Positions 1 to 8,077 of a stretch of DNA of 64,000 nt are shown piece after piece. The notes under the pieces were generated by a model that saw only the letters and a program-made list of their open reading frames with translations, was not told the origin of the DNA and searched no databases. The stretch is from contig NC_012483.1 of assembly GCF_000022565.1 (NCBI RefSeq), positions 2,294,001 to 2,358,000 of the forward strand. Direction: 5' to 3'. Numbering within the stretch: position 1 is the stretch's first letter; each line of letters opens with the position of its first letter. Position numbers and translations under genes: made by a program. This DNA is from Acidobacterium capsulatum ATCC 51196 (GTDB taxonomy: Bacteria; Acidobacteriota; Terriglobia; Terriglobales; Acidobacteriaceae).

Positions 1-2
1 CA

Positions 3-1292
3 ACACTGGCCAGCCCCGTCTCCGGCGACGCCATCACGGCGCTTGGCGCGCAATTTGCCACAGTGCGCCGCCAGTCGCTCGCCCTGTGCGAAACGCTCAC
101 CCCCGAAGATATGATGGTGCAGTCGCTGCCCGAGGGCAGCCCCGCCAAATGGCATCTGGCGCATACTACATGGTTTTTTGAGACCTTCATTCTTCGCGAA
201 TTCGTCTCCGGCTATCAGCCCCTCCATCCTGATTTCCTCTGGCTCTTCAACAGCTACTACAACGGCGTCTCTGATCAGCCTGAGAAGACGCTCCGTGCCA
301 TCTTCTCGCGCCCGGCGTTTGTTGACATCCTGGCGTATCGCCGTCACGTAGAGGACGCCATCGCATTCATGCTCGATCACGAGCCGGCCCAGGAAGCGCT
401 CACACGCCTCGTGCTCGGGCTGCATCACGAGCAACAGCATCAGGAATTGCTGCTCACGGATATCAAGCATGCGCTCTGGTCCAATCCCCTGCGCCCCATC
501 TACCGCGAGGGAGTTCTCAGCACGCATGCACAGGCCGCCCCGCTGGTGTGGCATGAATATGAAGGCGGCCTTCGCGAGGTTGGCTTTGAGGGTGATGAAT
601 TCTGCTTCGACAACGAGCTCCCGCGTCACGCGGTCTATCTGCATCCCTTCCGTATTGCCTCTCGCGCGGTCACCTGCACTGAATACCTCGAGTTCATCGA
701 AGACGGCGGCTATCACCGCAGTGAACTTTGGCTCTCTGCCGGCTGGGACGCCGTGCGCGAGCACGGCTGGCAAGCGCCCCTTTATTGGCAACGCGAAGGC
801 AGCGCATGGCAGGTCTTCACCCTGCATGGCCCTGCAGATTTCGGCACTCTGCGTGACACCCCTGTCTGCCACATCAGCCACTTTGAAGCCGACGCCTACG
901 CACGCTGGCGCGGCCTGCGCCTGCCTACTGAGTTCGAGTGGGAGGTCGCTGCTTCGCCTGTGCCAACCCACGGCAATCTGCTCGAAGGCGGACGCCTGCA
1001 TCCGTCCGTAGCCCTGCCGCCTGCGAGCGGAAACGCAAACCGTCACCCCCTGCAACTCTACGGCGATGTGTGGGAGTGGACTGCAAGCGCCTATCTCGGC
1101 TATCCCGGCTATCGCCCCGTACCAGGCGCACTTGGCGAATACAACGGCAAGTTTATGTCTGGTCAAATGGTCCTGCGCGGCGGCTCCTGCGTCACACCTG
1201 CCACACACATCCGCGCGACCTATCGCAACTTTTTCTCTCCCGCCACACGTTGGCAATTCTCCGGCGTGCGGCTCGCGCAGGATGTTTCATAA
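3..1292 (+). CDS. egtB: Ergothioneine biosynthesis sulfoxide synthase EgtB (5' end outside window)
   Basis: Non-heme iron enzyme that joins hercynine (trimethylhistidine) to a thiol donor with oxygen, forming the C-S bond of ergothioneine. The N-terminal DinB-like domain shows HLAHTTWFFETF and HHEQQHQE, which supply the iron-binding histidines. The C-terminal two thirds is a formylglycine-generating-enzyme/sulfatase-modifying fold with GDVWEWTASAY and RGGSC near the end. The frame is open from base 3 with EgtB-like sequence before the first possible start (GTG at 63), so the true start probably lies left of the window. egtD follows 27 bases later and they are probably co-transcribed. Whether the thiol donor is cysteine or gamma-glutamylcysteine cannot be told from what is visible. 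The family assignment is firm; only the start is unsure. Confidence 0.93.
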   Translation, partial: TLASPVSGDAITALGAQFATVRRQSLALCETLTPEDMMVQSLPEGSPAKWHLAHTTWFFETFILREFVSGYQPLHPDFLWLFNSYYNGVSDQPEKTLRAIFSRPAFVDILAYRRHVEDAIAFMLDHEPAQEALTRLVLGLHHEQQHQELLLTDIKHALWSNPLRPIYREGVLSTHAQAAPLVWHEYEGGLREVGFEGDEFCFDNELPRHAVYLHPFRIASRAVTCTEYLEFIEDGGYHRSELWLSAGWDAVREHGWQAPLYWQREGSAWQVFTLHGPADFGTLRDTPVCHISHFEADAYARWRGLRLPTEFEWEVAASPVPTHGNLLEGGRLHPSVALPPASGNANRHPLQLYGDVWEWTASAYLGYPGYRPVPGALGEYNGKFMSGQMVLRGGSCVTPATHIRATYRNFFSPATRWQFSGVRLAQDVS

Positions 1293-1319
1293 TTTCCGCA
1301 AAGGATCGCACCGCTGCCT

Positions 1320-2330
1320 ATGTCGCTCGCACACGCTGCCCCCGTTCTGCCTGCTGCCGCACCCTCCGCACTTGGCGCTGAAGTTCTGCGTGGACTCACC
1401 GCGACTCCAAAGACACTCTCGCCCTGGCTTTTTTATGACGCGCGCGGCTCTGAGCTTTTTGAGAAAATTACCACGCTACCGGAGTACTATCTCACCCGCA
1501 CTGAGCGTGCCATCTTTCGCGAACACGCCTCTGAGATCCTCGCCACTGCGGCCGGTGATCGCCGCCTTGCTCTCATCGAACTCGGCGCCGGTACCGCAAC
1601 TAAAACCGGCCTGCTGCTCAAGGCTGCTCTTGAGCGCCAGCAGAGTGTCACCTATTGCGCGCTCGATGTCTCCCCGTCGGCACTCGAAGAAGCTCGCACC
1701 ACCATCACCTCGCAATTTCCCGGCGTCACTGTTGAAACGCGAGTTGCGGACTACACCGAAAACCTCAGCGCTATTCAGCCCCTGAAGAATTCGGCTACTC
1801 GCCGCCTCGTGCTCTACATCGGCTCGAGCATCGGCAATTTCGATCCGGCGGACGCCACGGGCCTGTTGCGGCGTCTGCGCCAGCGTCTCGCACCCGGTGA
1901 CCATATCCTGCTCGGCGCAGATCACGCTCCCGGCACCGGCAAAGACACGGCCACACTGCTGCGCGCCTATGATGACGCCTCCAGTGTGACCGCGGCCTTT
2001 AACCGCAATGCCCTCGTGCGCATCAACCGCGAACTCGATGCAAACTTTGATTTGCACGCCTTCCGCCACATCGCACGCTGGAACCCCCAACACTCCCGCA
2101 TGGAGATGCACCTGGAAAGCACGCGCAGACAGACCGTCTCCGTAGCCGCTCTGGGGCTGAATCTTAACTTCTCGCCCGGCGAGACAATTCACACCGAAAA
2201 CAGTTACAAATTCACTCCCGGCAGCATCGCACACCTGCTGGCGGATGGTGGCTTTACTGTGACGCATTCTTGGACCGATGCACGCCGCTGGTTCGGCGTC
2301 TATCTCGCATCCGCTTCCCCGCTGCAGTAG
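1320..2330 (+). CDS. egtD: L-histidine N-alpha-methyltransferase EgtD
   Basis: SAM-dependent enzyme that trimethylates histidine to hercynine, the first step of ergothioneine synthesis. At 336 aa it has the usual family length. The SAM-binding motif ELGAGTATKT is at residues 87-96, a conserved tyrosine segment (YYLTRTE) is near residue 56, and LYIGSSIGNF at 166-174 is typical of the family. It lies 27 bases after egtB on the same strand, so hercynine production and sulfoxidation are probably made from one transcript. No egtA, egtC or egtE homologue is within the window. The last residues (ARRWFGVYLA) match the family's C-terminal end, so the gene appears intact. Confidence 0.94.
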   Translation: MSLAHAAPVLPAAAPSALGAEVLRGLTATPKTLSPWLFYDARGSELFEKITTLPEYYLTRTERAIFREHASEILATAAGDRRLALIELGAGTATKTGLLLKAALERQQSVTYCALDVSPSALEEARTTITSQFPGVTVETRVADYTENLSAIQPLKNSATRRLVLYIGSSIGNFDPADATGLLRRLRQRLAPGDHILLGADHAPGTGKDTATLLRAYDDASSVTAAFNRNALVRINRELDANFDLHAFRHIARWNPQHSRMEMHLESTRRQTVSVAALGLNLNFSPGETIHTENSYKFTPGSIAHLLADGGFTVTHSWTDARRWFGVYLASASPLQ

Positions 2331-2397
2331 CGTCTGACTCTCTGCTGATCTCGGCAGCATAGGATCATTCCGCCCCCTCGTGTCACAATCAACACGC

Positions 2398-3402
2398 ATG
2401 CTTCGCATCCCATTTGACGATCTACACCGCGCCTTCATCGCTGCTCTCACCCACGTTGGTTTCACACCCGAACGCGCCGAACTCTGCGCGCGGCTCTTCG
2501 CTGAAACCACGCTGGACGGCGTCTATTCACACGGTGCAAACCGCTTTCCGCGTTTCCTCGCGATGATCCGCAACGGTGCCGTCGATGTGCATGCCACTCC
2601 CCAATGCATGTCTGCCTTCGGTGCGCTCGAGCGCTGGGATGGTCGTCGCGGTCCCGGCAATCTCAATGCACACGCCGCCATGGAACGAGCGCTTGCCTTG
2701 AGCCGCACGCACGGCATCGGCTGCCTGGCGCTTCGTAACACCAATCACTGGATGCGCGGCGGCAGCTACGGCTGGCAGGCCGCAAATGCCGGCTCCATCG
2801 CGCTCTGCTGGACAAACACAATGCCCAATCTACCCGCATGGGGCACGCGCGAAGCATCCGTGGGCAACAATCCGCTCATTGTTGCCGTGCCGCGCCGCGC
2901 GGGTCATCTGGTGCTCGACATGGCCATGTCCCAGTTCTCTTATGGCGCGCTTGAAAGCTACTCCCGCCGCAGCGAACTGCTGCCCATCCCCGGCGGTTTT
3001 GATGCCTCGGGTACACTCACAAATGACCCTGCAGCCATTGAGGCCTCGCAACGCCCGCTGCCCATTGGCTACTGGAAAGGCTCGGGACTCGCTCTGCTGC
3101 TCGACGCAGTCGCCGCCATGACCGCGCTTGGCAATGCCACGCATCAACTGGCACGCGACCCTCTGCAGGAGACAGGCCTTTCGCAAATGTTCATCGCCAT
3201 CCACCCCGCCGCGCTGGATGCTGCAGCCGATGCCAATCACCTCGCAGACGAAATCGTCGCCTCGCTGCATGCCGCCGCGCCCGTAGATCCGGGCCGTCCC
3301 GCGCGGTATCCCGGCGAACAAACGCTGCGCCTGCGCGAAGAGAATCTTCGTCTCGGCATTCCGGTAGAGGATGTCATCTGGCAGCAGATCCTGGCCGTCT
3401 AA
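2398..3402 (+). CDS. 2,3-diketo-L-gulonate reductase-like (Ldh/YiaK family) NAD(P)H dehydrogenase
   Basis: Member of the malate/L-lactate/diketogulonate dehydrogenase family (Ldh_2), which reduces 2-keto acids with NAD(P)H. The whole 334-residue protein resembles YiaK/DlgD. It opens with MLRIPFDDL, has GVYSHGANRFPRF carrying the family's catalytic histidine (His45 from this start), and contains NHWMRGGSYGW and GYWKGSGL. The ATG at 2398 is preferred over the GTG at 2380 because it matches the family N-terminus; neither has a clear Shine-Dalgarno sequence. A Gfo/Idh/MocA oxidoreductase follows 47 bases later, so the two may act on related sugar acids. The exact substrate is not readable from sequence. 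Confidence 0.85.
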   Translation: MLRIPFDDLHRAFIAALTHVGFTPERAELCARLFAETTLDGVYSHGANRFPRFLAMIRNGAVDVHATPQCMSAFGALERWDGRRGPGNLNAHAAMERALALSRTHGIGCLALRNTNHWMRGGSYGWQAANAGSIALCWTNTMPNLPAWGTREASVGNNPLIVAVPRRAGHLVLDMAMSQFSYGALESYSRRSELLPIPGGFDASGTLTNDPAAIEASQRPLPIGYWKGSGLALLLDAVAAMTALGNATHQLARDPLQETGLSQMFIAIHPAALDAAADANHLADEIVASLHAAAPVDPGRPARYPGEQTLRLREENLRLGIPVEDVIWQQILAV

Positions 3403-3449
3403 CGATCGCTCCCTGCCCTGCATGCAAGCTGCAACGTGCGAGCGCTATC

Positions 3450-4463
3450 ATGACTACCATGACGAACAAGCTTCGCTGGGGAGTTCTCAGCACTGCGAAC
3501 ATCGGCATCAAAAAAGTTCTGCCGGCCATGCAGCAAGGCAACTTCAGCACAGTCACGGCCATTGCTTCGCGCCAGTTAGCCAAAGCGCAGGAAGCCGCAA
3601 AATCGCTCAACATCCCCAAAGCGTACAGCTCTTATGAAGAGTTGCTGGCGGATCCCGAGATCGACGCCATCTACAATCCGCTGCCCAATGACCAGCATGT
3701 GCCCTGGACCATCAAAGCCGCGGAGGCCGGCAAGCATGTCCTCTGCGAAAAGCCTCTCAGCATGACTCTCGCTGAAGCAAAGTCGCTCATCGCCGTGCGT
3801 GAGCGCACCGGCGTAAAGATCGGCGAGGCCTTCATGGTGCGCAGCGCTCCCCAGTGGCTGCGCCTGCGCGCATTGCTCGACGAAGGCCGCATCGGCGAAC
3901 TGCGCTCAGTCGCCGGATTCTTCAGCTACTTCAACATCCAGCCAGACAACATCCGCAACAAAGTGGAGACGGGCGGCGGCGCGCTCATGGACATCGGCTG
4001 CTATCTCATTCTCGCCGCGCGCTATGGCTTCCGGCAGGAGCCCTCACGCGTTGTCTCACTCATCGATCGCGACCCCATCATGAAGACCGACCGCCTCACC
4101 TCAGCCATCCTCGACTTTCCTTCAGGACAGGCCACCTTCACCTGCAGCACGCAGCTTGTGCCTTACCAGCGCGTTCACTTCTTCGGCGCCAAAGGCCGCA
4201 TCGAGATTGAGATCCCCTTCAATATGCCCAATGACCGCCCCACGCGCATCTTCATTGACGACGGCAGCGATCTCACCGGCGCAAAGATCGTAACGGAAAC
4301 ATTCCCCGCCTGCGACCAGTACACGCTGCAGGGCGACGACTTCTCACGTGCCGTTCTTGAAGGCGGCGAAGTCCCCATGCCACTCGAAGAGAGCATCGCC
4401 AACATGGCCGTGATTGAGGCAGTCTTCCGTTCGGCTGCATCCGGCCGCTCAGAGAGCGTTTAA
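3450..4463 (+). CDS. Gfo/Idh/MocA family NAD(P)-dependent oxidoreductase
   Basis: Cytosolic sugar or polyol dehydrogenase of 337 aa. The N-terminal Rossmann domain starts at residue 8 (RWGVLSTANIG), the family EKP motif is at residues 100-102 (CEKPLSM), and the C-terminal alpha/beta domain includes GGGALMDIGCY. That last motif is common in members related to D-xylose 1-dehydrogenase and glucose-fructose oxidoreductase. There is no signal peptide, so it is not one of the periplasmic Tat-exported members. The gene sits downstream of a YiaK-like reductase on the same strand. The substrate is unknown; a role in pentose or hexose oxidation is inference. Confidence 0.85.
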   Translation: MTTMTNKLRWGVLSTANIGIKKVLPAMQQGNFSTVTAIASRQLAKAQEAAKSLNIPKAYSSYEELLADPEIDAIYNPLPNDQHVPWTIKAAEAGKHVLCEKPLSMTLAEAKSLIAVRERTGVKIGEAFMVRSAPQWLRLRALLDEGRIGELRSVAGFFSYFNIQPDNIRNKVETGGGALMDIGCYLILAARYGFRQEPSRVVSLIDRDPIMKTDRLTSAILDFPSGQATFTCSTQLVPYQRVHFFGAKGRIEIEIPFNMPNDRPTRIFIDDGSDLTGAKIVTETFPACDQYTLQGDDFSRAVLEGGEVPMPLEESIANMAVIEAVFRSAASGRSESV

Positions 4464-4519
4464 AGTCTCCAGGAGAAAATGCAAATCCCATGTCCGTGTC
4501 TTCAGACGTGGGATTCGCT

Positions 4520-4711
4520 CTACTCCTCAACAAAAATCTTCTCAATCGGCTCGCCAAACAATCGCGCCAGCTTGAACGCCAACGGCAGGCTCGGATCAAA
4601 CCGTCCCGTCTCAATCGCATTCACCGATTGCCGTGAAACCCCAAGTTCCTGGGCCAGATCGGCCTGGCTCCAGCCACGCTCCGCGCGCAGATCACGCAAG
4701 CGGTTCTTCAA
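4520..4711 (-). CDS. Small XRE-type helix-turn-helix regulator
   Basis: A 63-residue protein that is almost entirely one Cro/C1-type helix-turn-helix: RAERGWSQADLAQELG followed by the recognition helix SRQSVNAIETGRF. The C-terminus (FGEPIEKIFVEE) is typical of the short XRE regulators that sit next to membrane proteins. Its ATG overlaps the stop of the upstream membrane gene by four bases (ATGA), so the two are translationally coupled. By analogy with similar pairs it probably represses its own operon; the target is not shown here. Confidence 0.88.
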   Translation of the reverse strand: MKNRLRDLRAERGWSQADLAQELGVSRQSVNAIETGRFDPSLPLAFKLARLFGEPIEKIFVEE

Positions 4712-5166
4712 CGGCTATATCTCCGCAGCAGCAGCCGAAAGCTCACCATCGTGGAAATGAGCAGCACATCCGCATTCAGCAGAATGATAGGGAATGGCTC
4801 GCCGGTGGTTGTCATCAGAGCTCCAATCAGTGCATCGGCCGCCATCGTCCACGCAATGCCCCACAGCAGCGCTCGCGTGATCAGCGCGCGAATAAACTCA
4901 TCCGGCTCATGAGCCAGATAACGCGCGCCAACGAACACCGCCATCAGTACTGGGAAGAGCGTCAGCGCTGAAAGCGTAAATACCTGCCACTTCTGCACAT
5001 GGCCGGGCGATCCCAGAAGCGATTTCATCCCGGGAAACAGAAGCATAAGGGGATTCGCCGCATCCGGCACAAGAAAGTTGAAGCATACCGTCAATATCAT
5101 CGCCACACCCATCAACCGCATAGACCGGCGCTGCAACGGTGTCAGATTTTTGCAAAACAAGCTCAT
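4708..5166 (-). CDS. Hypothetical four-helix inner-membrane protein paired with XRE regulator
   Basis: A 152-aa protein with about four hydrophobic segments: residues 17-35, around 62-82, around 95-115 and 125-142. No catalytic motif is visible. The gene overlaps the following XRE regulator by four bases, an arrangement common for small membrane proteins controlled by a compact HTH partner. I do not recognise the family with confidence. The C-terminus is basic (LLLRRYSR), consistent with a cytoplasmic end. Function unknown. Confidence 0.75.
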   Translation of the reverse strand: MSLFCKNLTPLQRRSMRLMGVAMILTVCFNFLVPDAANPLMLLFPGMKSLLGSPGHVQKWQVFTLSALTLFPVLMAVFVGARYLAHEPDEFIRALITRALLWGIAWTMAADALIGALMTTTGEPFPIILLNADVLLISTMVSFRLLLRRYSR

Positions 5167-5271
5167 TCCCCCTCCGTCTTAGACAAGTAAACTTTACACG
5201 TCACAACGGCGCATATCAAGCCCATTTGTCCTTAGGTAAGGGAGTGCGGACTCTGATATCCGCTCTGCAGC

Positions 5272-5610
5272 TCAAGGCAAAAATACGCGAAAAAGCACAT
5301 GCAGCAACGCCAGCACGCATGCACCCACCAGCGCCGCCGCAAAGCTGTTCACGCGAAAGCCCGGCACCACGGCGCCGGCCATCTTCAGCATGAGCGCATT
5401 GATGACCAGAAAAAATAGTCCCAGCGTGAGCAGGCCGAGTGGTAAAGTGATGAGCTTGAGCAGCGCGCCAAGCGTTACATTGAGAAACCCTATGACCAGC
5501 ACCGCAATCAATGCCGAGCTTATGCTCGCTACCTCAAATCCCGGCACAATCCACGTCACGATCAAGAGCGCAAGAGCCTGCAGCAGCCAGTACACCAGCA
5601 GTCGAAGCAT
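5272..5610 (-). CDS. Holin-like (phage holin family IV / DUF360-type) small membrane protein
   Basis: A 112-residue protein of four closely packed hydrophobic helices, starting MLRLLVYWLLQALALL and containing VIGFLNVTLGALLKLITLP. It resembles the widespread chromosomal 'phage holin family 4_2' proteins, which are usually not in prophages and whose role is unknown. The ATG at 5610 is chosen because AAGGA lies about ten bases upstream and the hydrophobic family sequence starts there; the longer frame to 5748 adds a charged stretch unlike the family. It diverges from the secreted-protein gene starting at 5635, so the two promoters must overlap. There are no phage genes nearby. Confidence 0.8.
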   Translation of the reverse strand: MLRLLVYWLLQALALLIVTWIVPGFEVASISSALIAVLVIGFLNVTLGALLKLITLPLGLLTLGLFFLVINALMLKMAGAVVPGFRVNSFAAALVGACVLALLHVLFRVFLP

Positions 5611-5634
5611 GGCGAAGAGTTCCTTTCTGAGTGC

Positions 5635-6543
5635 ATGACAACGCCAAAGCACAACACGGGCATATGTTGGATGGCGCCACACGCGCTGCGGCTGTTTGTA
5701 TTTATGCTCATCTTTATGGGAATCGCGCCCGCTGTGCTCCGCGCACAATCGGCGTCATCCCCGCAGCCTCCCGTGCCCGATGCGGCCACACTCCTCAACG
5801 AAGTCGCAGCTCACCAGCGGCAAATGGACGCGGTAAGAGAAAACTACACCTATCGCGAGGTCGTCGTCACCCATCTTTTAGACAAGCATGGCAAGGTTAT
5901 CAAGACCACCGCCGAGACCAGTGACGTCTTCTTCGTCAACACTCATGAGGTAGACCGGCTGATTGCAAAAAACGGCAAGCCCCTCACACCCGGCGAAGAG
6001 CGCAAGGAGCAGAACCGCGTCAACAAGGCCGTCGCACTCGCGGAAAAAACGCCACCCGGCCAGGTGCCCGACCACAACACCGTGAGCATCAGCAAACTGC
6101 TCTCCATCATGCAGCTCACCAGTCCGCGCCGCATCCTTATGGACGGCCGCTCCACGCTCGTCTTCCAGTTCACTGGCAATCGCCACGCACACACGCACGG
6201 CCTGGCCGAGAATGCGTCAAAGAGGCTCGCGGGCACCATCTGGATCGACGAGCCGGATCGCGATGTCCGCCGTCTTGAGGCTCATTTCGACGCCAACTTT
6301 CGCATGGGTTGGGGACTCGCCTCCGTCGCCAAAGGCAGCACCTTCACCTTTGAGCAGCGGCGCATTCGCGGCACGCTCTGGCTGCCGGCCTCCGCGCAAA
6401 TTCACCTTGTCGCCCACGCCATCGGCTTTCTGACCTATCGCGCAGACATTCAAATCATTGACAGCGGATACAAGGTCTTCCATGTTGGTACAGCACAAGC
6501 GCCCAAAGCCAGCGTGGCCTCTCCACTGGCGCCGCAGCACTGA
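5635..6543 (+). CDS. Secreted protein of unknown function
   Basis: A 302-aa protein with a hydrophobic signal segment (residues 17-37, ending near VLRAQS) and a soluble remainder rich in beta-type sequence. Recognisable pieces such as RENYTYREVVV, RRILMDGRSTLVFQF and GTIWIDEPDRDVRRLEAHF resemble outer-membrane lipoprotein-sorting (LolA-like) or acidobacterial secreted families, but I cannot assign it. An alternative start is the ATG at 5671, which gives a more ordinary signal peptide. It is divergent from the holin-like gene. The GGDEF gene follows on the same strand after about 100 bases. Confidence 0.7.
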   Translation: MTTPKHNTGICWMAPHALRLFVFMLIFMGIAPAVLRAQSASSPQPPVPDAATLLNEVAAHQRQMDAVRENYTYREVVVTHLLDKHGKVIKTTAETSDVFFVNTHEVDRLIAKNGKPLTPGEERKEQNRVNKAVALAEKTPPGQVPDHNTVSISKLLSIMQLTSPRRILMDGRSTLVFQFTGNRHAHTHGLAENASKRLAGTIWIDEPDRDVRRLEAHFDANFRMGWGLASVAKGSTFTFEQRRIRGTLWLPASAQIHLVAHAIGFLTYRADIQIIDSGYKVFHVGTAQAPKASVASPLAPQH

Positions 6544-6642
6544 CGCGCTTGCGTCATTCCATACTCCTTTTGCAGCGCATGTCCCACCTTTGTGGCAAAA
6601 ATTCCTTGTGGCGAATCCAACTCGGGACGCTACGATTTGCAT

Positions 6643-7815
6643 ATGTTGCTGGACGCAGTGCTCCTGATTCAGGACGTGCAGTTACTCTGCTTCACCGTTG
6701 TCTTCGGCCTCTTTGCCATGCAGCGGTGGAGCGACCGCACCCGTGTCTGGCTTTGGAGCACGTTCCTCGCCAATGGCGTTGGCGCGGTCCTCGATCTGGC
6801 AGGCAGTCATCTGCCTGCGTGGCTCAGCAAGGGTGTCAACATGGAGATGATCCCGCTCTCCTACGCCCTGCTCAATGTCACCCTCGCGTGCTTTGATCGC
6901 CGCGACAGGCGTACGAACTGGCTCTCGTTCGCGCTACTGCTGGCCGCTCTGCCTTTCTTTCTCGCATGGCGCAATGAGCCTGGTCTGGTACACAGTTATG
7001 CGCTAGGCGATCTGCTTATCTCACTGGAATGTCTCATCGCGATGCTGCTCTTCTTCAGCAGCAAAGAGCAGGCCACACGCGAACCTCGTGTATTGATGGG
7101 CAGCTTCCTCGCGCTCTTTGCGATTCTTGAGGCCGCCCGTTTTGCGCTGGCCTTCCCGCTGCATACCAATCCTGACTCCGTCCACTGGTTCCTCGTCACC
7201 TGTACCGTGGCATACATCGTGAACACATCCCTGCTGCCCCTGGCATTCATCTGGATGATGCACACAAGGCTCGAGTCAGAACTGCGCCAACAGAGCAGAG
7301 TCGATGCACTCACCGGAGTCCTGAATCGCCGCGGCCTTGAGGAAGCGCTGGCTCGTGAACTCGCGATCTTCGAGCGCGACCGGAAGAACTTCAGCATCGG
7401 GATTCTGGACCTCGATCACTTCAAGGTCATCAATGACCGCTACGGTCATGTCGCAGGCGATGCCTTCCTGACCAAGGCGGTCAACGTGTTGCGCGCGCAT
7501 ACGCGCGCAACAGACATCATCGCCCGCTTTGGAGGAGACGAGTTCATCCTGCTGATGCCCGGTACCAGCACGGCTGAGGCCGGGCGTCGCTTTGTGCAAC
7601 TCTGCAAGGCGATTCGCGACTACTCTGGCTGGGTGGCGGGGGAGCCAGTCAACTTCACCGCGAGCATCGGCTTCACCAACACTGACAGCCGGCAAAACAT
7701 CTCCAACAGCGGCCTGTTGCGGGAGGCCGATGCCGCCCTTTATCAGGCCAAGCACAACGGCCGCGACCAGGCCCGCCACTACGAGACCGAACTCGTCAAT
7801 CCTGCGCCCGGATAA
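6643..7815 (+). CDS. Membrane-bound diguanylate cyclase (GGDEF)
   Basis: Makes cyclic di-GMP from two GTP. The first ~205 residues hold six to seven hydrophobic helices forming a membrane sensor, followed by a short linker and a GGDEF domain (about 218-385). The active site is RFGGDEF with GGDEF at 297-301, the metal/substrate loop is DLDHFK at 256-261, and an intact inhibitory I-site RATD lies at 288-291, five residues before GGDEF. The protein should therefore be active and product-inhibited. The ATG at 6643 is preferred to the GTG at 6592 because the hydrophobic domain starts directly after it. No EAL domain is present. The signal sensed is unknown. Confidence 0.9.
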   Translation: MLLDAVLLIQDVQLLCFTVVFGLFAMQRWSDRTRVWLWSTFLANGVGAVLDLAGSHLPAWLSKGVNMEMIPLSYALLNVTLACFDRRDRRTNWLSFALLLAALPFFLAWRNEPGLVHSYALGDLLISLECLIAMLLFFSSKEQATREPRVLMGSFLALFAILEAARFALAFPLHTNPDSVHWFLVTCTVAYIVNTSLLPLAFIWMMHTRLESELRQQSRVDALTGVLNRRGLEEALARELAIFERDRKNFSIGILDLDHFKVINDRYGHVAGDAFLTKAVNVLRAHTRATDIIARFGGDEFILLMPGTSTAEAGRRFVQLCKAIRDYSGWVAGEPVNFTASIGFTNTDSRQNISNSGLLREADAALYQAKHNGRDQARHYETELVNPAPG

Positions 7816-7818
7816 TGT

Positions 7819-8040
7819 TGCCGGGAATTTCCCCTGAAATTGCTACTCTTGAAATAGAGGGTAACTTTATCTCCACTTCGTGAAATCGCGCCCGCCGCCA
7901 ATCCCATGCGGCACCCTGAATAGCGCCATTAACTATCTGCCTTGGGCCTAAATGGCGTTGAAAACAAAGGATTTACGAGACTAATGTTTTATAAGCCACT
8001 TGGAATCAACAAGTTCCGGGACGTTAATGGTGATTTTTTT
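7819..8040. repeat. Dispersed intergenic repeat, copy A
   Basis: The convergent gap between the GGDEF gene and the amidase gene holds no ORF but resembles 59328-59544 at both ends. The left end (7819-7865) and right end (about 7967-8040, ending GACGTTAATGGTGA then a T tract) align with copy B at roughly 70-75% by eye; the middle differs in sequence and length. The right end has two related half-units (TTTACGAGACTAATG and TTCCGGGACGTTAATG). No transposase, so a non-autonomous repeat or a structured transcript end are both possible. Confidence 0.6.
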
Positions 8041-8077
8041 TGCCGCCCCATCCCTCGCCGCGAGGGGCTCCCACATA

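Noticed and set aside
5272-5610. Prophage remnant based on the holin-like protein
   Set aside because: This holin family is widespread on chromosomes and there are no other phage genes near it.
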